The notes beneath the pieces are model-generated. The model saw only the letters and a list, made by a program, of their open reading frames with translations, made no database searches and was not told the origin of the DNA. Shown here in pieces: positions 43,456-54,654 of a stretch of DNA of 64,000 bases. This DNA is from Avena insularis (lineage: Eukaryota > Streptophyta > Magnoliopsida > Poales > Poaceae): the NCBI GenBank assembly GCA_023614405.1, contig CM042694.1:479791392-479855391 (forward strand). The letters are read 5' to 3'. The translations under genes were made by a program, and so were the position numbers. Every line of letters starts with the position of its first letter. The stretch's first letter is position 1.

Positions 43456-44540
43456 CTAAGTATAGAACTTTCTGAGGAGGTTTATATTCGATGGCCTCCC
43501 TACCTTCAGCTGGCCATCACCCCGTATGTCGATGAGGTAGTAGGCATCATTGCCAAGGACTCGGCCTATGGCGAACGGCCCCTCCCATGGAGGGGAGAGT
43601 TTGTGCATGCCCTTCTTGTCTTGGGCCAGTCAGGGACCGGTCGCTTCTGGAAGGTGCGAGTTCGCACTCGGCGGCTGTGGTAGCGGCGGAGTCCTTGCTG
43701 GTATATGGTGGTGCGGGAGCGAGCCAGGTCGCGTGCCTCGTCGAGTTGATCGATGCTGTCTTGGCGGGCAATCTCGTTGGCCGCCTCGACGTAGTTGGCG
43801 ACTCGAGGTGAGTCGTGCTCCAGGTCTGTTGGCATAACAGCATCGGCGCCGTACACCATGAAGAAGGGCATGAACCTGGTGGAGCGATTGACGGAGGTGC
43901 GGATCCCCCATATCAGAGAGGGGAGCTCGTCGACCTAGCATCCTGGGGTGCGCTCGAGGGGCACCTGGAGTCGCGGCTTGAGCCCATGGAGGACGCTCTG
44001 GTTGGCGCGTTCTGCTTGGCCATTTGACTTCGGGTGGGCGACTGATGCGAGGTCGAGTCGTATGCCATGTTCTTCACAGAATTCCGCCATGGCCCCCTTG
44101 GCGAAGTTGGTGCCATTGTCTGTTATGATGCTGTGCGGGTAGCCGTACCGGTAGATGAGCTCGCGTAGGAACTTGGTGGCTGTCTTGCCGTCGCACTTTT
44201 TTATTGGCTTGGCCTCGATCCATTTGGTGAACTTGTCGACTGCGACCAGCCGGTGAGTGAAGCCAGATGGGGCCTTCTTGAACAGGCCTACCATGTCCAT
44301 GCCCCATACGGCGAATGGCCACGTGATGGGGATGGTCTTGAGTGCCGAGCTAGGGAGGTGCGTCTAGTGGGCGTACTTCTGGCACCCGACGCATCGTTGG
44401 ACGATGTTGGTGGCATCGGCGTGTGCGGAGAGCCAGTAGAAACCGTGCCGCATGGCCTTGGCGACTAGCAACTTGGCACCAGCGTGATGGCCGCAGTCGC
44501 CGGCGTGAATGTCCTGGAGGATCTTGCGGCCTTCTTCTGG
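43456..44540 (-). pseudogene. pol: T10 integrase
   Basis: The zinc finger region at about 44380-44540 has the H-H-C-C pattern (GDCGHHAGAK ... CVGCQKYA) and a stop after it. The catalytic core ORF 43935-44300 has the first Asp in GMDMVGLFKK, the second in IITDNGTNF and the Glu in SNGQAERANQS, so the DDE triad is present. A stop at about 43936 and a frameshift near 43600 interrupt the C-terminal part (ORF 43566-43871 with EARDLARSRTTIYQQGL). The protein ends with PPWEGPF-type sequence and NLLRKFYT at 43456. Integrase inserts the DNA copy in the genome. T2 lacks exactly this central part. Confidence 0.85.
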
Positions 44541-44552
44541 CTGTACGCAGCG

Positions 44553-45209
44553 CTAGAACATGCCGGTCACGTTGCGTCTGTGGAGCTCGCCGTTGATGAT
44601 GACGAAGGATTTGCAGCGACGCACGATCATTCGCGCCTCCGTCTCATTGCTTGGTAGGAGCTTGTGTTCCAAGAAGGCGACGTATGGTGCTGTCCAGTCG
44701 CTAGGCTCCACAACCATGGCTACTAAGGCCGGTTCTGGTTGCAGTGGGATCCCGACGTTGATCTCTTTTGGTGGGCTGACCGACGGTTTGTGGATGATGT
44801 CGAGGAAGACGCCTACTAGTGGCGCTTGTCGGGTCGATCCGATGCGGGAGAGGGCGTCTGCCTCCTTGTTTTTGCGCCTATCGATCCACTCAACGGAGTA
44901 GCCGTCGAAGTGTCCTCCTAACTGGTCGACAGCTTCGCGATACGCGATCATTGTTGGGGAGACGGCGTCGCACGTCCCGGCGACTTGGCCAGCGACTAGG
45001 TCGGAGTCGCCATAGCATCGTAGGCAGTTGACGTTCATCTCATTGGCGGCTCTCATGCCGTGAAGGAGGGCCTCATATTCTGCCATGTTGTTGGTGCAGG
45101 GTTTGAAGTTGAGGTGGAGCACGTAGCAGAGCTTGTCTCCTTTGGGGGAGGTCGGTATGATCCCAGCCCCTGCACCGTCGGCGTTCTTGGAGCCGTCAAA
45201 ATGGAGCAA
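44553..45209 (-). CDS. T10 RNase H domain and integrase linker
   Basis: This open frame of 218 residues starts with LHFDGSKNADGAGAG (first catalytic Asp), then YEALLHGMRAA (Glu), CYGDSDLVAGQVAGT (Asp) and NKEADALSRIGSTRQA (last Asp). All four acidic residues of an RNase H are in place. The linker to integrase follows (PPKEINVGIPLQ) and ends in RRNVTGMF in front of a stop. The Met is the first in the open stretch and is not a true start; a stop or two at about 45240-45255 separates it from the RT ORF. Confidence 0.85.
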   Translation of the reverse strand: MLHFDGSKNADGAGAGIIPTSPKGDKLCYVLHLNFKPCTNNMAEYEALLHGMRAANEMNVNCLRCYGDSDLVAGQVAGTCDAVSPTMIAYREAVDQLGGHFDGYSVEWIDRRKNKEADALSRIGSTRQAPLVGVFLDIIHKPSVSPPKEINVGIPLQPEPALVAMVVEPSDWTAPYVAFLEHKLLPSNETEARMIVRRCKSFVIINGELHRRNVTGMF

Positions 45210-45254
45210 CCAGTAGTGGAGGTATGGGAGCTTCTCTAGCTATTGTGCTTCTTC

Positions 45255-46550
45255 CTAGTCTGCAAGGAAATCAGCCAGGGCTTGTGACTTGATTGCTTTG
45301 CAAGGCTCGTATTTGATGTTGTGGATGCCGATTTCGACGGCCCACTTGGCGACCCGCCCGGTCGCCTCGCGATTGCGTATGATGTCTTGAAGGGGCACGG
45401 AGGAGACCATCGTGATTGGGTGCTCCTGAAAGTAGCGTGGGAGTCGCCGCTGTGCTCGGAATACCGCGTACACTAGTTTTTGGTATTGCGGGTACCGCTG
45501 TCGTGAGTCCGTTAGGACTTCGCTGATGTAGTAGACGGGACGCTGAATGGGGCGCTCCTTGCCCTCTTCCGGTCGTTCGATGACCATCACGGCGCTGACG
45601 ACTCGAGTGGAGGTTGCGACGTAAACGAGCATTGGCTCCTTGTCGAGTGGAGCAGCGAGTAGTTGGGCCGCGAGTAGCACTTCTTTGAGCGCTTTGAGTG
45701 CGTCGTCAGCCTCCACGTCCCATTGGAACGTGGGGTTCTTGCGCATCAGGCGGTAGAGGGGCATTGCCTTCTCGCCTAGTCAGGGGATGAAGCGACTGAG
45801 GGCCACGACTCGCCCTGCCAACTTCTGGACGTCGCGCAGGCATTTGGGTTTCCCGAGTCACGCGATGGTGTCGATATTGATGGGGTTGGCTTTGATGCCT
45901 CGCTTGGAGACTACATATCCCAGGAGTTGTTCGGTGGGGACGCCGAAGGTGCATTTTCCGGGGTTCAGCTTGATGTTGTACCTCTGTAGGTTTGCGAAGG
46001 TTTTGGCCAGGTCAGCGAGCAGGTCGTCCTGGCGGGTGGATTTTACCACCACGTCGTCGACGTAGACGTGAATGTTGCGGCCAATTTGGCTCGCTAGGCA
46101 CTCCTGCATGCACCTCTGGTATGTGGCGCCTGCGTTCTTGAGGCCGAACGTCATGGCCGTGTAGCAGAAGGCGCCGAATGGCGTAATGAACACCGTCTTC
46201 TCCTCGTCCTCGATCGCCATCTTGATCTGGTTATAACCAGAGTAAGCGTCAAGGAAGCACAGCGACTCTGATCCCGCGGTCGAGTCGATGATCTAATCGA
46301 TGCGCGGTAGGATGAACTCCTCCTTCGGGCAGGCGCTGTTGAGGTTGGTGTAGTCGATGCACATTCTCCATGTGTTGTTCTTTTTTAGAACCAAGACTAG
46401 GTTTGCCAGCCACTTGGAGTATTTGATTGGCCGGATGAAGCCTGCGGCTAGCAGGCGCTGAACTTCTTCCACGATTGCTCGACGGCGCTCTTCATTGAAG
46501 GGTCGTAGCGACTACTTTACTGGTCGCACTTTGGGGTCGGCATTTAGTTT
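45255..46550 (-). pseudogene. pol: T10 reverse transcriptase
   Basis: The parts in order are the N-terminal region at 46225-46550 with a few stops (MCIDYTNLNSACPKEEF, FLDAYSGYNQIKM), the ORF 45858-46220 with FITPFGAFCYTAMTFGLKNA and the catalytic YVDDVVVKS, and the ORF 45255-45764 with LGEKAMPLYRLMRK and the connection module PVYYISEVLTDSRQRYPQYQ. Stops lie near 45780 and 45855. The frame is mostly kept, so these are point changes. It is the best preserved RT in the window, and this stretch is the uninterrupted counterpart of the T4 insertion site in T3. Confidence 0.85.
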
Positions 46551-47234
46551 GTGCTCAGCGAGTTCCCTCGAGACACCTGGCATGTCAGATGGCTTCCATG
46601 CGAAGATGTCGTGGTTCTCACGGAGGAATTTGATGAGCACGCTTTCCTATGCGGGGCTCATGTGCGCCCCAATGGTGACCGTCTGGCTGGAGTCGCCGGG
46701 GACGAGCTCGACGGTGCGGGTGTGCATGGTCGCCTCGAACGTGGAGTTCGCGGCGGTTGGCTTCTTCAGGATGGTGGGGTCGTCCTTGTTGATGTTGCAT
46801 GCGTATTTCGCGAGCTCCTCCGTGGTGATGACGGCGTCGGCGAGCTCGGCGCCTTTGTCCTCGCATTCCACGGCCATGTCGGGGTCGCCGTGGACGGTGA
46901 TGATGCCGCTTGGCCCAGGGAGCTTCATCATGTTGTACGCGTAGTGGGGGGTCGCCATGTATTTGGCAAACGTCTGGCGTCCCAGCACGCAGTGGTAGGG
47001 GCTGCAGAAGTTCACCGGCTCAAATTTGATTCGCTTGGTGCGGTAGTTTGCCGGTGTGCCGAAGGTGACTGGCAGCGTCACTTTTTCGATCGGGTATGCC
47101 TTCCGACCGGGGATGATACCGTGGAAGGTTGTCAGGGTCGGCTGGATTGCCGACTCTGGGAGCTGTAGCCTCTTGAACGTGTCAAGGTACATGATGTTGA
47201 TGGAGCTCCCACCGTCCAGTAATGTCTTAGGTAG
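46551..47234 (-). pseudogene. T10 aspartic protease
   Basis: The ORF 46647-47192 begins at MYLDTFKRLQLPESAIQ, just after the active-site region; the LLDGGSSINIMY motif itself lies at 47185-47225 in the same frame. It goes on with PIEKVTLPVTFGTP, YHCVLGRQTFAKYM and LPGPSGIITVHGDPDMAVEC, then the linker PGDSSQTVTIGAHMSP. A stop near 46650 separates it from the RT start and another near 47236 from gag. The flap and active site look intact. Confidence 0.8.
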
Positions 47235-49748
47235 CTAGTAGTTGGCCACTTTGGGCCTAACTACCAGGGCGACTCGCCCTGGGTACTCGATTCTGGGGGC
47301 GTGGTCCTGGCGACTCCAAGTGATACTCTGTTCAGACCAGTTGAGGAAGCGCAGGATGTCGACCTGAGTCATCGCATTGACGGCGACCGCACGGGCGAGC
47401 ACCTTTCTCTCGCGCTTGGTGCCGAGTCCGGTGAAGGTGTGTAGAGAGCCGACGGCGCTGCCGAAGCTGCCTCCGTTCCCGTTGTCCCGGGGTGGGTTGT
47501 TGTTGGGGTCCTCCCTTGCTCGTCTTGTCTTCTCGATCTCTTTGACAGAGTGGAAATCAGCGGTGGTGTGGGTGGCTGGTTTTCCCTCCCTGCTATGGTA
47601 GATGCAGGGCTGATTGAGCAGGGCGGCGGGGTCGAATTTCGGCCTCGTCGCGTTGTTGGCGCGATAGTTCCCGCTATCGCGGTAGTTTCCTCTGTCCCGG
47701 CGGTAGTTCTTGGAGTCACGCTGGCCGTAGCCGGCGTTGGCGATGAAGTCGACTCGCCCGTCTGTGCGGCGCTTGCCGGTGATGCGGGTGTTGCTGTAGC
47801 GCATGTCACGTAGGCTCCCGCTGTCGTGGATGCTGGTGCGGTGTCTTCCTCCCGACTCGACGTCAGAGTCTTGGTTGGGGTCCTCCTCTGCATAGCGCTT
47901 GGCGATCTCGAGGAGGTCGGGGATGTTGTCGAGCGTCCGGTAGACCCTCTTGATCATAGAGACCAGGGGTTCGTACCGGCACGCGTTCTTGAAGCAGTGT
48001 ATCGCCGTGTCTGGGTGGATGCCAGAGGCGTTTATCCATAGTTCTTGCCATTTTTGGATCCAGCGGCGAGTCGACTCGCGTTGTCCCTAGATGCATCGCT
48101 CCAGGCCTTCTATGGTGGTGGCGCGGGTGTAGGAACCCTCGAAGTGCCTGACGAACGTGTCCCGCATTTCTTCCCAGGAATCGATGTTGTCGCCGGGGAG
48201 CGTGTTGATCCATTGCCCGGTCGCACCCTCCATCATCAGGGGGAGATAGCGAGCGGCGAGCAGGTCGGTGTGGCCTGCGATTCCCATTGCCATGAGGTAT
48301 GTGTCTAGCCAGACAGCGGGATCGTACATCCGGTCGTACTTTTCGATCTCCTTGGGGGCCTTGAAGTTGGCGGGGTATTTTTCCCCATGAATCATGGGAC
48401 TGAAGCATTGCGGCCCGACTCGACTGAGTGAGCCTCTTGGTTCCGGGTCACCGCGGTTGGTGAGGGTGTGCCTCAGGTCGTTGGGCTGGCGCGACCGCCA
48501 TGCCTGGTTGTTGATGATGTTCGTACAGGCATCGATGGGCTGCCCATTGGCGGCGACCGTGTTATTCACCGGTCGCGGCTCGTTGGTAGACAGCGCAGAT
48601 TGGCGGCCCGCGGTTGGTTCGCCAGGGGCTACGGTGGTGGGCAAGTTAATGCATTGGCCACGGTGGGGTGGCCGCTTGATGCCGCCCTGCTTGCTGATGA
48701 GCGGGAGTACATCCGTCCCCGCGGGTCGACTCCTGCAGCTTGTTGCTCGACGGCCCTGACGAGTAGGGCCTTGGCGTACTGGATCTATAGCGCGTCCTCG
48801 CCTTGGACGTCGAGGTTGGCGATTGTAGCGTCGGCCACGACGATGTTGTCCATCGGGGTGGAGTATAATGGTAGCCCGTTGGCGTCGCGGGCTTGAGGCG
48901 AGATGATGATCCGCGGTTGGTCCGGCGGAGGCGCACGACCCATAGGTGGTGGAGAGGCTCCGGTTGTCGGTGCACCGGGTGGTGGTATCGCGGGGTTGCT
49001 TCCACCTGGCAGCGTGTTCTCGCAGTATTCACGCTCGGCGGCGCGTGCGGGGTCGCTCTTGTCGTTGAAGTTCAGGACGCGGCCCTGGACGTTGGAGTTC
49101 AGGCAGGACCTGATGCGGCACTGGTGATAGAGCGACAGCTCCCGCGCCGTCTCTCGTTCGAGGCGGTATTTCTCGCGCTTGGCGAGTTCGTTGCGTTACG
49201 CCTCCGCGAGCCGCAGGCGGGCTTGCTCCACCTCCGCGGCCGTCGTAGTCGGCGGGATCGGCGTGGCGAATGGATCTGGCGGGGCGGTCATGCTGCACGC
49301 CATGTAGATCGCGTTGAAGCGATTGGATCTGGCGCGGAAATCCTCGGGGGACTCTGGGCCTGAATCGGAGTCAAAGATCCCCAGGATGGAGGATTCCTCG
49401 AAGTCCTCGGGGTTGGAGACTCGCGTGATGGAGTCCTCTCGTGATGCGGCGGTGATGGATCCGTCGACCGAGGCAGGGGTCATGGAGTCGGCGTCGTCGT
49501 TTAGGGCGTCGTAGTTGGTGGCGGCGTTGGTCTCGACCGCGTCGCTAGCGGCCGAGTCATACTCGGTGACGAGGCTCCTGATGGAGCGGACCTGCTCCTC
49601 CGAAAGCAGACCGCGGTGCGGCGGCGATCCGCCAATGATCACTGTTGCAGCTGGGTCGACCATGCCGGTGAAGCCGACGAAGAGGTTGATGGAGCCGACC
49701 GGCATCACCGCGCCGTGAGTGACCGGGCGTGACGCCGGGATGTAGCTG
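47235..49748 (-). pseudogene. gag: T10 Gag, nearly open, N-terminus cut
   Basis: ORF 49196-49810 carries the Gag N-terminus (MPVGSINLFVGFTGMVD, acidic FDSDSGPESPEDFRARS), but its first residues come from T11 across the junction at about 49748. A low-complexity linker with a frame change follows (48646-49196). The ORF 48087-48644 has the gag core (EIEKYDRMYDPAVWLDTYLM, WEEMRDTFVRHFEGSYTRAT). One stop at 48088 divides it from 47235-47957, which has an Arg/Asn/Tyr/Gly-rich nucleic-acid-binding tail and a knuckle (CIYHSREGKPATHTTADFHS) whose last Cys is Phe. Gag packages the RNA. Confidence 0.8.
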
Positions 49749-49754
49749 CTCAAT

Positions 49755-50366
49755 AGGACGACGCAGCTCCAACAGCAATTGGCACAACCAAACCATATCA
49801 GCAACCGCATGAGCCACAGTGCAATACTCAGCTTCGGCTAACGAGTGAAAAACCGTAACCTACCTTTTTGAAGACCAAGAAATCAAATTGTTACCAAGAA
49901 AAACACAAAATCTGGATGTGTACCGTCGAGTATCGGGGCAACCAGCCTAGTCTGTATCAGAGTAAGTTGTCAACGAGGTAGGAGAGGATTTGTTTATATG
50001 AAGACCTAAATCTAATGTGCCTTTGAGATACCGAAGAATACGTTTGACATGGTTGAAGTGAGGAACACGAGGATCATGCATGTAAAGGCAAGCTTGTTGG
50101 ACAGAAAAAGAAATTTCAGGACGAGTAAGAGTAAGATATTGGAGGGCGCCGGTAAGACTATGATAAAGAGAATGATCAGAAAAGGGATCTCTATCGGCAG
50201 AAAGTTTTGAACCTGTATCAACAGGAGTACGAGACGGTTGACAATCAAGCATACTAGCACGAGAAAGAAGATCTAGGGTGTACTGACGTTGAGATAAGAA
50301 AAGACCAGATGAGTCACGGATGATAGCAATACTTAAGAAGTGATGAAGAATACCTAGAACGGACAT
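49755..50366 (-). pseudogene. T11 RT end and RNase H, truncated
   Basis: The ORF 49947-50366 covers the end of RT (FLSQRQYTLDLLSRASMLDC, LYHSLTGALQYLTLTRPEIS) and the RNase H start (VKRILRYLKGTLDLGLHINK, TYSDTD). A stop follows, and the frame goes on with AGCPDTRR, FCVFLGNNLISWSSKR and LAEAEYCTVAHAVADMVWL to about 49755, where it is cut in the middle of the domain. An ORF 49557-49817 reads across the cut into T10 DNA and is a fusion artefact. Confidence 0.8.
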
Positions 50367-51110
50367 AGAAAATTATTTGCGAAGAAGAGAGATAATATGA
50401 TCTAAAAAGTGTTGTGAGGAAGCTGTGAGAATAATATCATCAACATAGAGAAGTAGATAAGCTGTGTCGGTATTATTATGAAAGGTGAAGAGAGAAGTGT
50501 TAGAACGAGAAGGAGTAAAGCCAACTGTTTGAGCATAAGTAGAAAAATGTTGAAACCAAGCCTGTGGTGCTTGTTTTAGACCATAGAGAGATTTTTGAAG
50601 AAGACAAACATGATTAGGATAAGAGGAATTTTCGAAGCCAAGAGGTTGTTGACAATAAACTGTTTCTTGAAGAGAGCCATGGAGAAAAGCGTTTTTGACA
50701 TCGAGTTGATGGATGGGCCAAAAAGAAGAAATGGCGATGCTAAGAACAGTACGAATAGTGCTGGGTTTGACAACTGGAGAGGAAGTCTCATCATAATCGA
50801 TGTCGTGTTGCTAAGAGTAACCACGACATACCCATCGAGCTTTGTAATGTGCAATACTTCCATCGGAATTAAATTTGTGTCGAAAAACCCATTTGCCGGA
50901 AACTATATTAGTGTTTGATGGACGAGGAACTAATTGCCATGTATTTTTTTGAATGAGAGCATCATATTCATCTTTCATGGTTGCGGCCCAATTAGGATCT
51001 AGGAGAGCTGATTTGTAAGATTTGGGAATAGAGGAAGAAGATAGAGATGCATGGAGATTTAGACGATCTTTAGCGAATAAACGAAAACCTGATTTGCCAC
51101 ATGTGCGCAT
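50367..51110 (-). pseudogene. pol: T11 reverse transcriptase
   Basis: The copia-type RT starts with MKDEYDALIQKNTWQLVPRP and GKWVFRHKFNSDGSIAHYKA (ORF 50811-51110), continues with the VKNAFLHGSLQETVYCQQP and CLLQKSLYGLKQAPQAWFQH blocks (50560-50720), and has the catalytic box LLLYVDDIILTA near 50430-50460 intact. Stops and frame changes occur near 50370 and 50815. Order RT after integrase is that of copia. Confidence 0.8.
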
Positions 51111-51452
51111 GGTATGATCATTAGTGGGAGCTGGGATGATAATAGCATGAGGAGGAGGGAAGGATGATGATGTGGAAGACGCACCCGGCGCAGCGGAAGA
51201 CGCGGACGCGGGAGTCGGCGGTGGAGATGACGATGGCAGGAAGTCTGGCGAGGCAGATTTTTCGGCGGTTTCGACAGCCGCGGCAGAGGTGGCGGCAGGA
51301 GAAGGCGCGACAGGATCGGCTACCGTGGCAGAGAATTCGGGTGTTTTTGCTGCCGCGACAGGAGCGACGGTAGGAGATGGTTGATGAAAGAAGGGAAAAT
51401 TATTTGGATGAGGGGGACTAGTAGATGGTGCGGATGTTTTAGGATCGAGAGA

Positions 51453-52260
51453 TTAACACTCAGAAAAGGGAAAAATATTTTCAGCAAAAGTAACATGACG
51501 AGACACATGGACGCGACCACTAACAAGATCTAGACAACGATAGCCTTTGTGTTCGTCGGAAAAACCTAGATGGACGCATGGGATAGAACGGGGTGAAAGT
51601 TTGTTAGGAGAAGTAGAGTAGGAGTTAGGAAAACAAAGACAGCCGAAGACACGAACGTCGGAGTAGTTTGGTTGAGAAATAAATAAAGAGAAGTAGGGTG
51701 TGGTTTGAGGATTAACTTTAGATGGTCGAATGTTAAGTAGATATGTGGCCGTGTGGAGAGCTTCAACCCAGAACTTCGGAGGCATAGAAGATTGAATAAG
51801 AAGGGTGTGAGTGATGCCATTAAGAGTGCGAACAGAACGCTCGGCCTTGCCATTTTGAGGGGAGGTATAGGGACAGGAAAAACGCAGAAGAATTCCATAT
51901 TGGAGAAAGAAATTTTGGTTTTTAAAGTTGTCAAATTCATGACCATTATCGCATTGAATAAATCTTATAGGAAGGAAAAAGTGGACCGAGACATAGCGCT
52001 AAAAATTAAGAAAAATATTGTGAATGTTGGATTGGTTGCGTAAGGGAAAGGTCCAAACATAGTGTGTAAAATCATCAAGAATAACAAGATAATACTTAAA
52101 ACCAAAAACATTTTCTATTGGTGACGTCCATAGATCACAATGAATTAACTCAAAAGGAAAAGTAGTAGAGGATAGAGAGGAGCTAAAGGGGAGACGAACA
52201 TGTTTGCCTAATTGACACGACTAACAAATAGAATAATTATGAGAATCTCCATTACAAGGT
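51453..52260 (-). pseudogene. pol: T11 integrase
   Basis: The core shows the three catalytic residues: Asp in CDLWTSPIENVFGF (about 52115), Asp in FIQCDNGHEFDN (about 51940) and Glu in PQNGKAERSVRTLNG (about 51835). The C-terminal part is open from 51453 to 51785 (PPKFWVEALHTATYLLNIRP, VFGCLCFPNSYS, CVHLGFSDEHKGYRCLD). Stops and frameshifts lie in the first half. A Pro/Ser-rich linker of changing frame (51130-51450) joins it to RT. Confidence 0.8.
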
Positions 52261-52262
52261 AT

Positions 52263-52600
52263 TTAAAATTCACTAAGAAGAGTAGATAACACATAATTAT
52301 TGGGATGGCCGAGACGTTGGTGCCACAGATCAATAGAGGCCACCATAGACGATGGAGGGGCAGTGGTCGAGACACCATGGAGGGAATACAAATCACCGGA
52401 GTTATTGAACCGAGCGCTCTCAGCCTTGGTCCAGTAATCCTTCACAGACAAACCAAAGGGGTCAAATTAGACAGAAACGTGATTGTCATTGGTGAATTGG
52501 CGAACATAAATTGGATTTCTAATTAGTGCAGGAGCTACAAGAACAACGTGAAGAAGCAAAGGTTTGATTGGGGATTGGATTTGGGCTTGACCGACACAGT
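52263..52600 (-). pseudogene. T11 GAG-pre-integrase region, next to T12
   Basis: ORFs 52467-52664 (part in T12) and 52263-52451 give the linker after protease and the zinc-binding start of integrase: DLYSLHGVST and DLWHQRLGHPNNYVL, the usual copia HxxxH block. T12 is inserted at 52600, between this region and the protease at 60550. Confidence 0.75.
52596..52600. other. Target-site duplication of T12, left copy
   Basis: ACAGT precedes T12, and ATAGT (60494-60498) follows it. One base differs between the two copies. Confidence 0.6.
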
Positions 52601-54116
52601 TGATGACCCACAAGTATAGGGGGTGTATCGCAGTATTTTTGATAAGTAAGAGTGTCGAACCCAACGAGGAGCAGAAGGTGTTGGCTAGTGGTATGGATCA
52701 GGAATTCTCTGTAAATACTTAGCAAACAGATTTTTAGGGGGTTTTGGTAAAGCAAGTAAATAAAGTACGAGTAAATAAAAGACAATAAGAATAAATGCAG
52801 CAAGTGGCCCAATCCTTTATGCAGTAAAGGACAAGCCGGTAGTATTACTTAAGATGACCAAACGTTCTCGAGGACACATGGGAAGACTGTCAAGTGCTTT
52901 CACTTCATATAGTTGATTAATCTTCTTTAGCTTGCTAAGTGTTGTGTGGGTGAACCTATGCTAATGTACCGACCTTCCTAGGACTAATACATACTTGTGA
53001 TTATACCCCTTGCAAACATCCGTAAGTACAAGAAAGTAATTAAGGTAGAAACCTAACCACACCTTTAAACTCTAAGACCCTTACATCCCTTGTGCAATGG
53101 TTTCCTAACGGGGGGGTAGGTTTCCGTCACTCTGGCAACCCCTACGATTAGTAGCCAAATACACAATGCATTCCCCTAGGCCCATATAGGTGAAGTGTCA
53201 TGTAGTCGGCGTTCACATGACACCACTAGAAGAAGTACACCACAACTTAAATATTAAACTATTGAATCTTTCTCAACACAACTCCACTACTAACAACATG
53301 ACTTATCCCATGTCCTCGAGAACAAAACGAACTACTCACAAGACCTCATATGGATCATGATCAGAGATGGAATAATGATGTATAACAATCTGAACATAAA
53401 CAATAATTCAACGGTTCACTCAATAGCATCAACTACAAAGAGTAATCAACACCGGGAAAGTTTCCCCTATGAACTATGCAAGATTCAACACAATTGTTAC
53501 AGCAATATGGAGATGGTGATGAGGGTGCTGATGGTGATGATGGTGGTGATGATGATGATGATGATCCCGATGAAGTCCAGCTTGATGGTGGTGTTGATGG
53601 TGACGATCTCCCCTCTCCGGGAAGGAATTCCCACGGCAGAAATCTGTCTGCCGGAGAGATCTTTCTATCTTGGTATTTTCCGCCCCGCAGAGGCGGGGGA
53701 ATCTTTCTGTGGTCGCTCCCCGAGTCTTAGGGTTTCGGGAGGATAATATACGCCAGAGGGGAGTGCCAGGGGTGGACCAGGGTGGCCACACCACCTGGTG
53801 GCACGGCCTAGGCTGGCCCGCGCCAGGGGGTGGTGTGGGCCCCCTGTGGCCCATCTCTAGCCCCCCTTCTGGCTTCCTTCGTCTTCTAGAAAAATAGGAT
53901 TTTCCATGTATTTTCCCGGATTTTCTGATCTTCGCGAATTTTGCCTCCAAACGGCACCTTTTCCATCAGAATCCTGACTGCAGCGGTCCATGCTCCAAAA
54001 GTCATCAACCATGCGAAAACAGATGAAATAACATAAGTATCACCCCTCAATATGAAATATATCAATGAATAACAGTGAATTATGACATAGAATAGTGATG
54101 CAAAATGGACGTATCA
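52601..54116 (-). repeat. T12 3' LTR (left copy, 1516 bp)
   Basis: It starts TGATGACCCACAAG and ends TGGACGTATCA on the plus strand. A GAT/GGT trinucleotide-rich stretch lies at 53514-53575. It ends in front of the polypurine tract. Confidence 0.9.
53514..53575. repeat. GAT/GGT trinucleotide repeat in T12 left LTR
   Basis: Imperfect GATGGTGAT units lie within the LTR, with a near-identical stretch at 59890-59951 in the right LTR. They produce His-rich and Asp-rich ORFs in other frames that are not genes. Confidence 0.8.
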
Positions 54117-54654
54117 ACTCCCCCAAGCTTAGACTTCGCTTGTCCCTGCTTAAACTGAGCTCAATAAACATGGCCTTAGGTTTATGGAGTGAAGAGTCGA
54201 TAAAAGAATACGGACAAGAAGCATCACATTCATCAAATACATAGATCATAATAGAAGACAACTCACTATTATATAACTCAACTTGCAATGAGTAAAGGAA
54301 ACACAATAAAGATACATAAAGTAAATCATAATTAGTAATGGCAAACTTAGCTCTTGGTCGAAGAATAGTTGATAATTTGCTGGAGTTCACAAATAACTGG
54401 TTTTCAATGATAGCTTTCAAAGTAGTAAACACCAAGATAAGAGCAATGTGAAAAACAAGGAACATAAGAAACATGATTGAATAAATCATCATATGAATGA
54501 ATGAAACACAACAACTCAAAATACTTGCTGAGATAGAAGGGAGTAGGTTTACTGACGCAGCTACAAAGTAAAAGAAAGGCCCTTCGCAGAGGGAAGCAGG
54601 AATTTCAAGTCTCATAAAGAGCTCCCAAAAATTATGATACTTACTAGCTTTCAT
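54040..54654 (-). other. Hydrophobic ORF at the 3' end of T12, doubtful
   Basis: This 204-residue open frame starts MKASKYHNFWELF and has two strongly hydrophobic stretches (roughly residues 28-50 and 57-75). It runs into the 3' LTR before its stop. Its place between the body and the 3' LTR is where autonomous Athila elements carry an envelope-like ORF. However, no domain is recognised, the composition is that of AT-rich DNA, and the matching part of T6 is not open. It is most likely a chance ORF. Confidence 0.2.
54117..54130 (-). other. T12 polypurine tract
   Basis: The minus strand reads AAGCTTGGGGGAGT directly before the 3' LTR start TGATACGTCC. This fixes the minus orientation. Confidence 0.7.

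Larger units (their letters stand above)
38136..49748 (-). mobile_element. T10: Tat-lineage Ty3/gypsy element with an antisense gene
   Basis: From right to left (minus strand) it has gag, protease, RT, RNase H and integrase (stop at 43456). Then comes a 4.8-kb region holding a spliced gene on the opposite strand, a polypurine tract, and the 3' LTR (38136-38632). The right end is truncated in the Gag N-terminus at about 49748, so 5' LTR and primer site are missing. Only a handful of stops and frameshifts interrupt gag-pol, and the catalytic residues of RT, RNase H and integrase are kept. An extra antisense ORF between pol and 3' LTR is a known trait of some Tat elements. T3 is of the same family. 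Confidence 0.85.

Noticed and set aside
53474..53950. His-rich minus-strand ORF and Asp-rich plus-strand ORF in the T12 LTR, repeated at 59851-60389
   Set aside because: They arise from the GAT/GGT trinucleotide repeat within the LTR read in other frames, and both LTR copies show them. There is no gene context.
54040..54654. Envelope-like gene at the end of T12
   Set aside because: There are two hydrophobic stretches and a suitable place, but no conserved motif, AT-rich composition, and no open counterpart in T6. It is kept only as a doubtful ORF.
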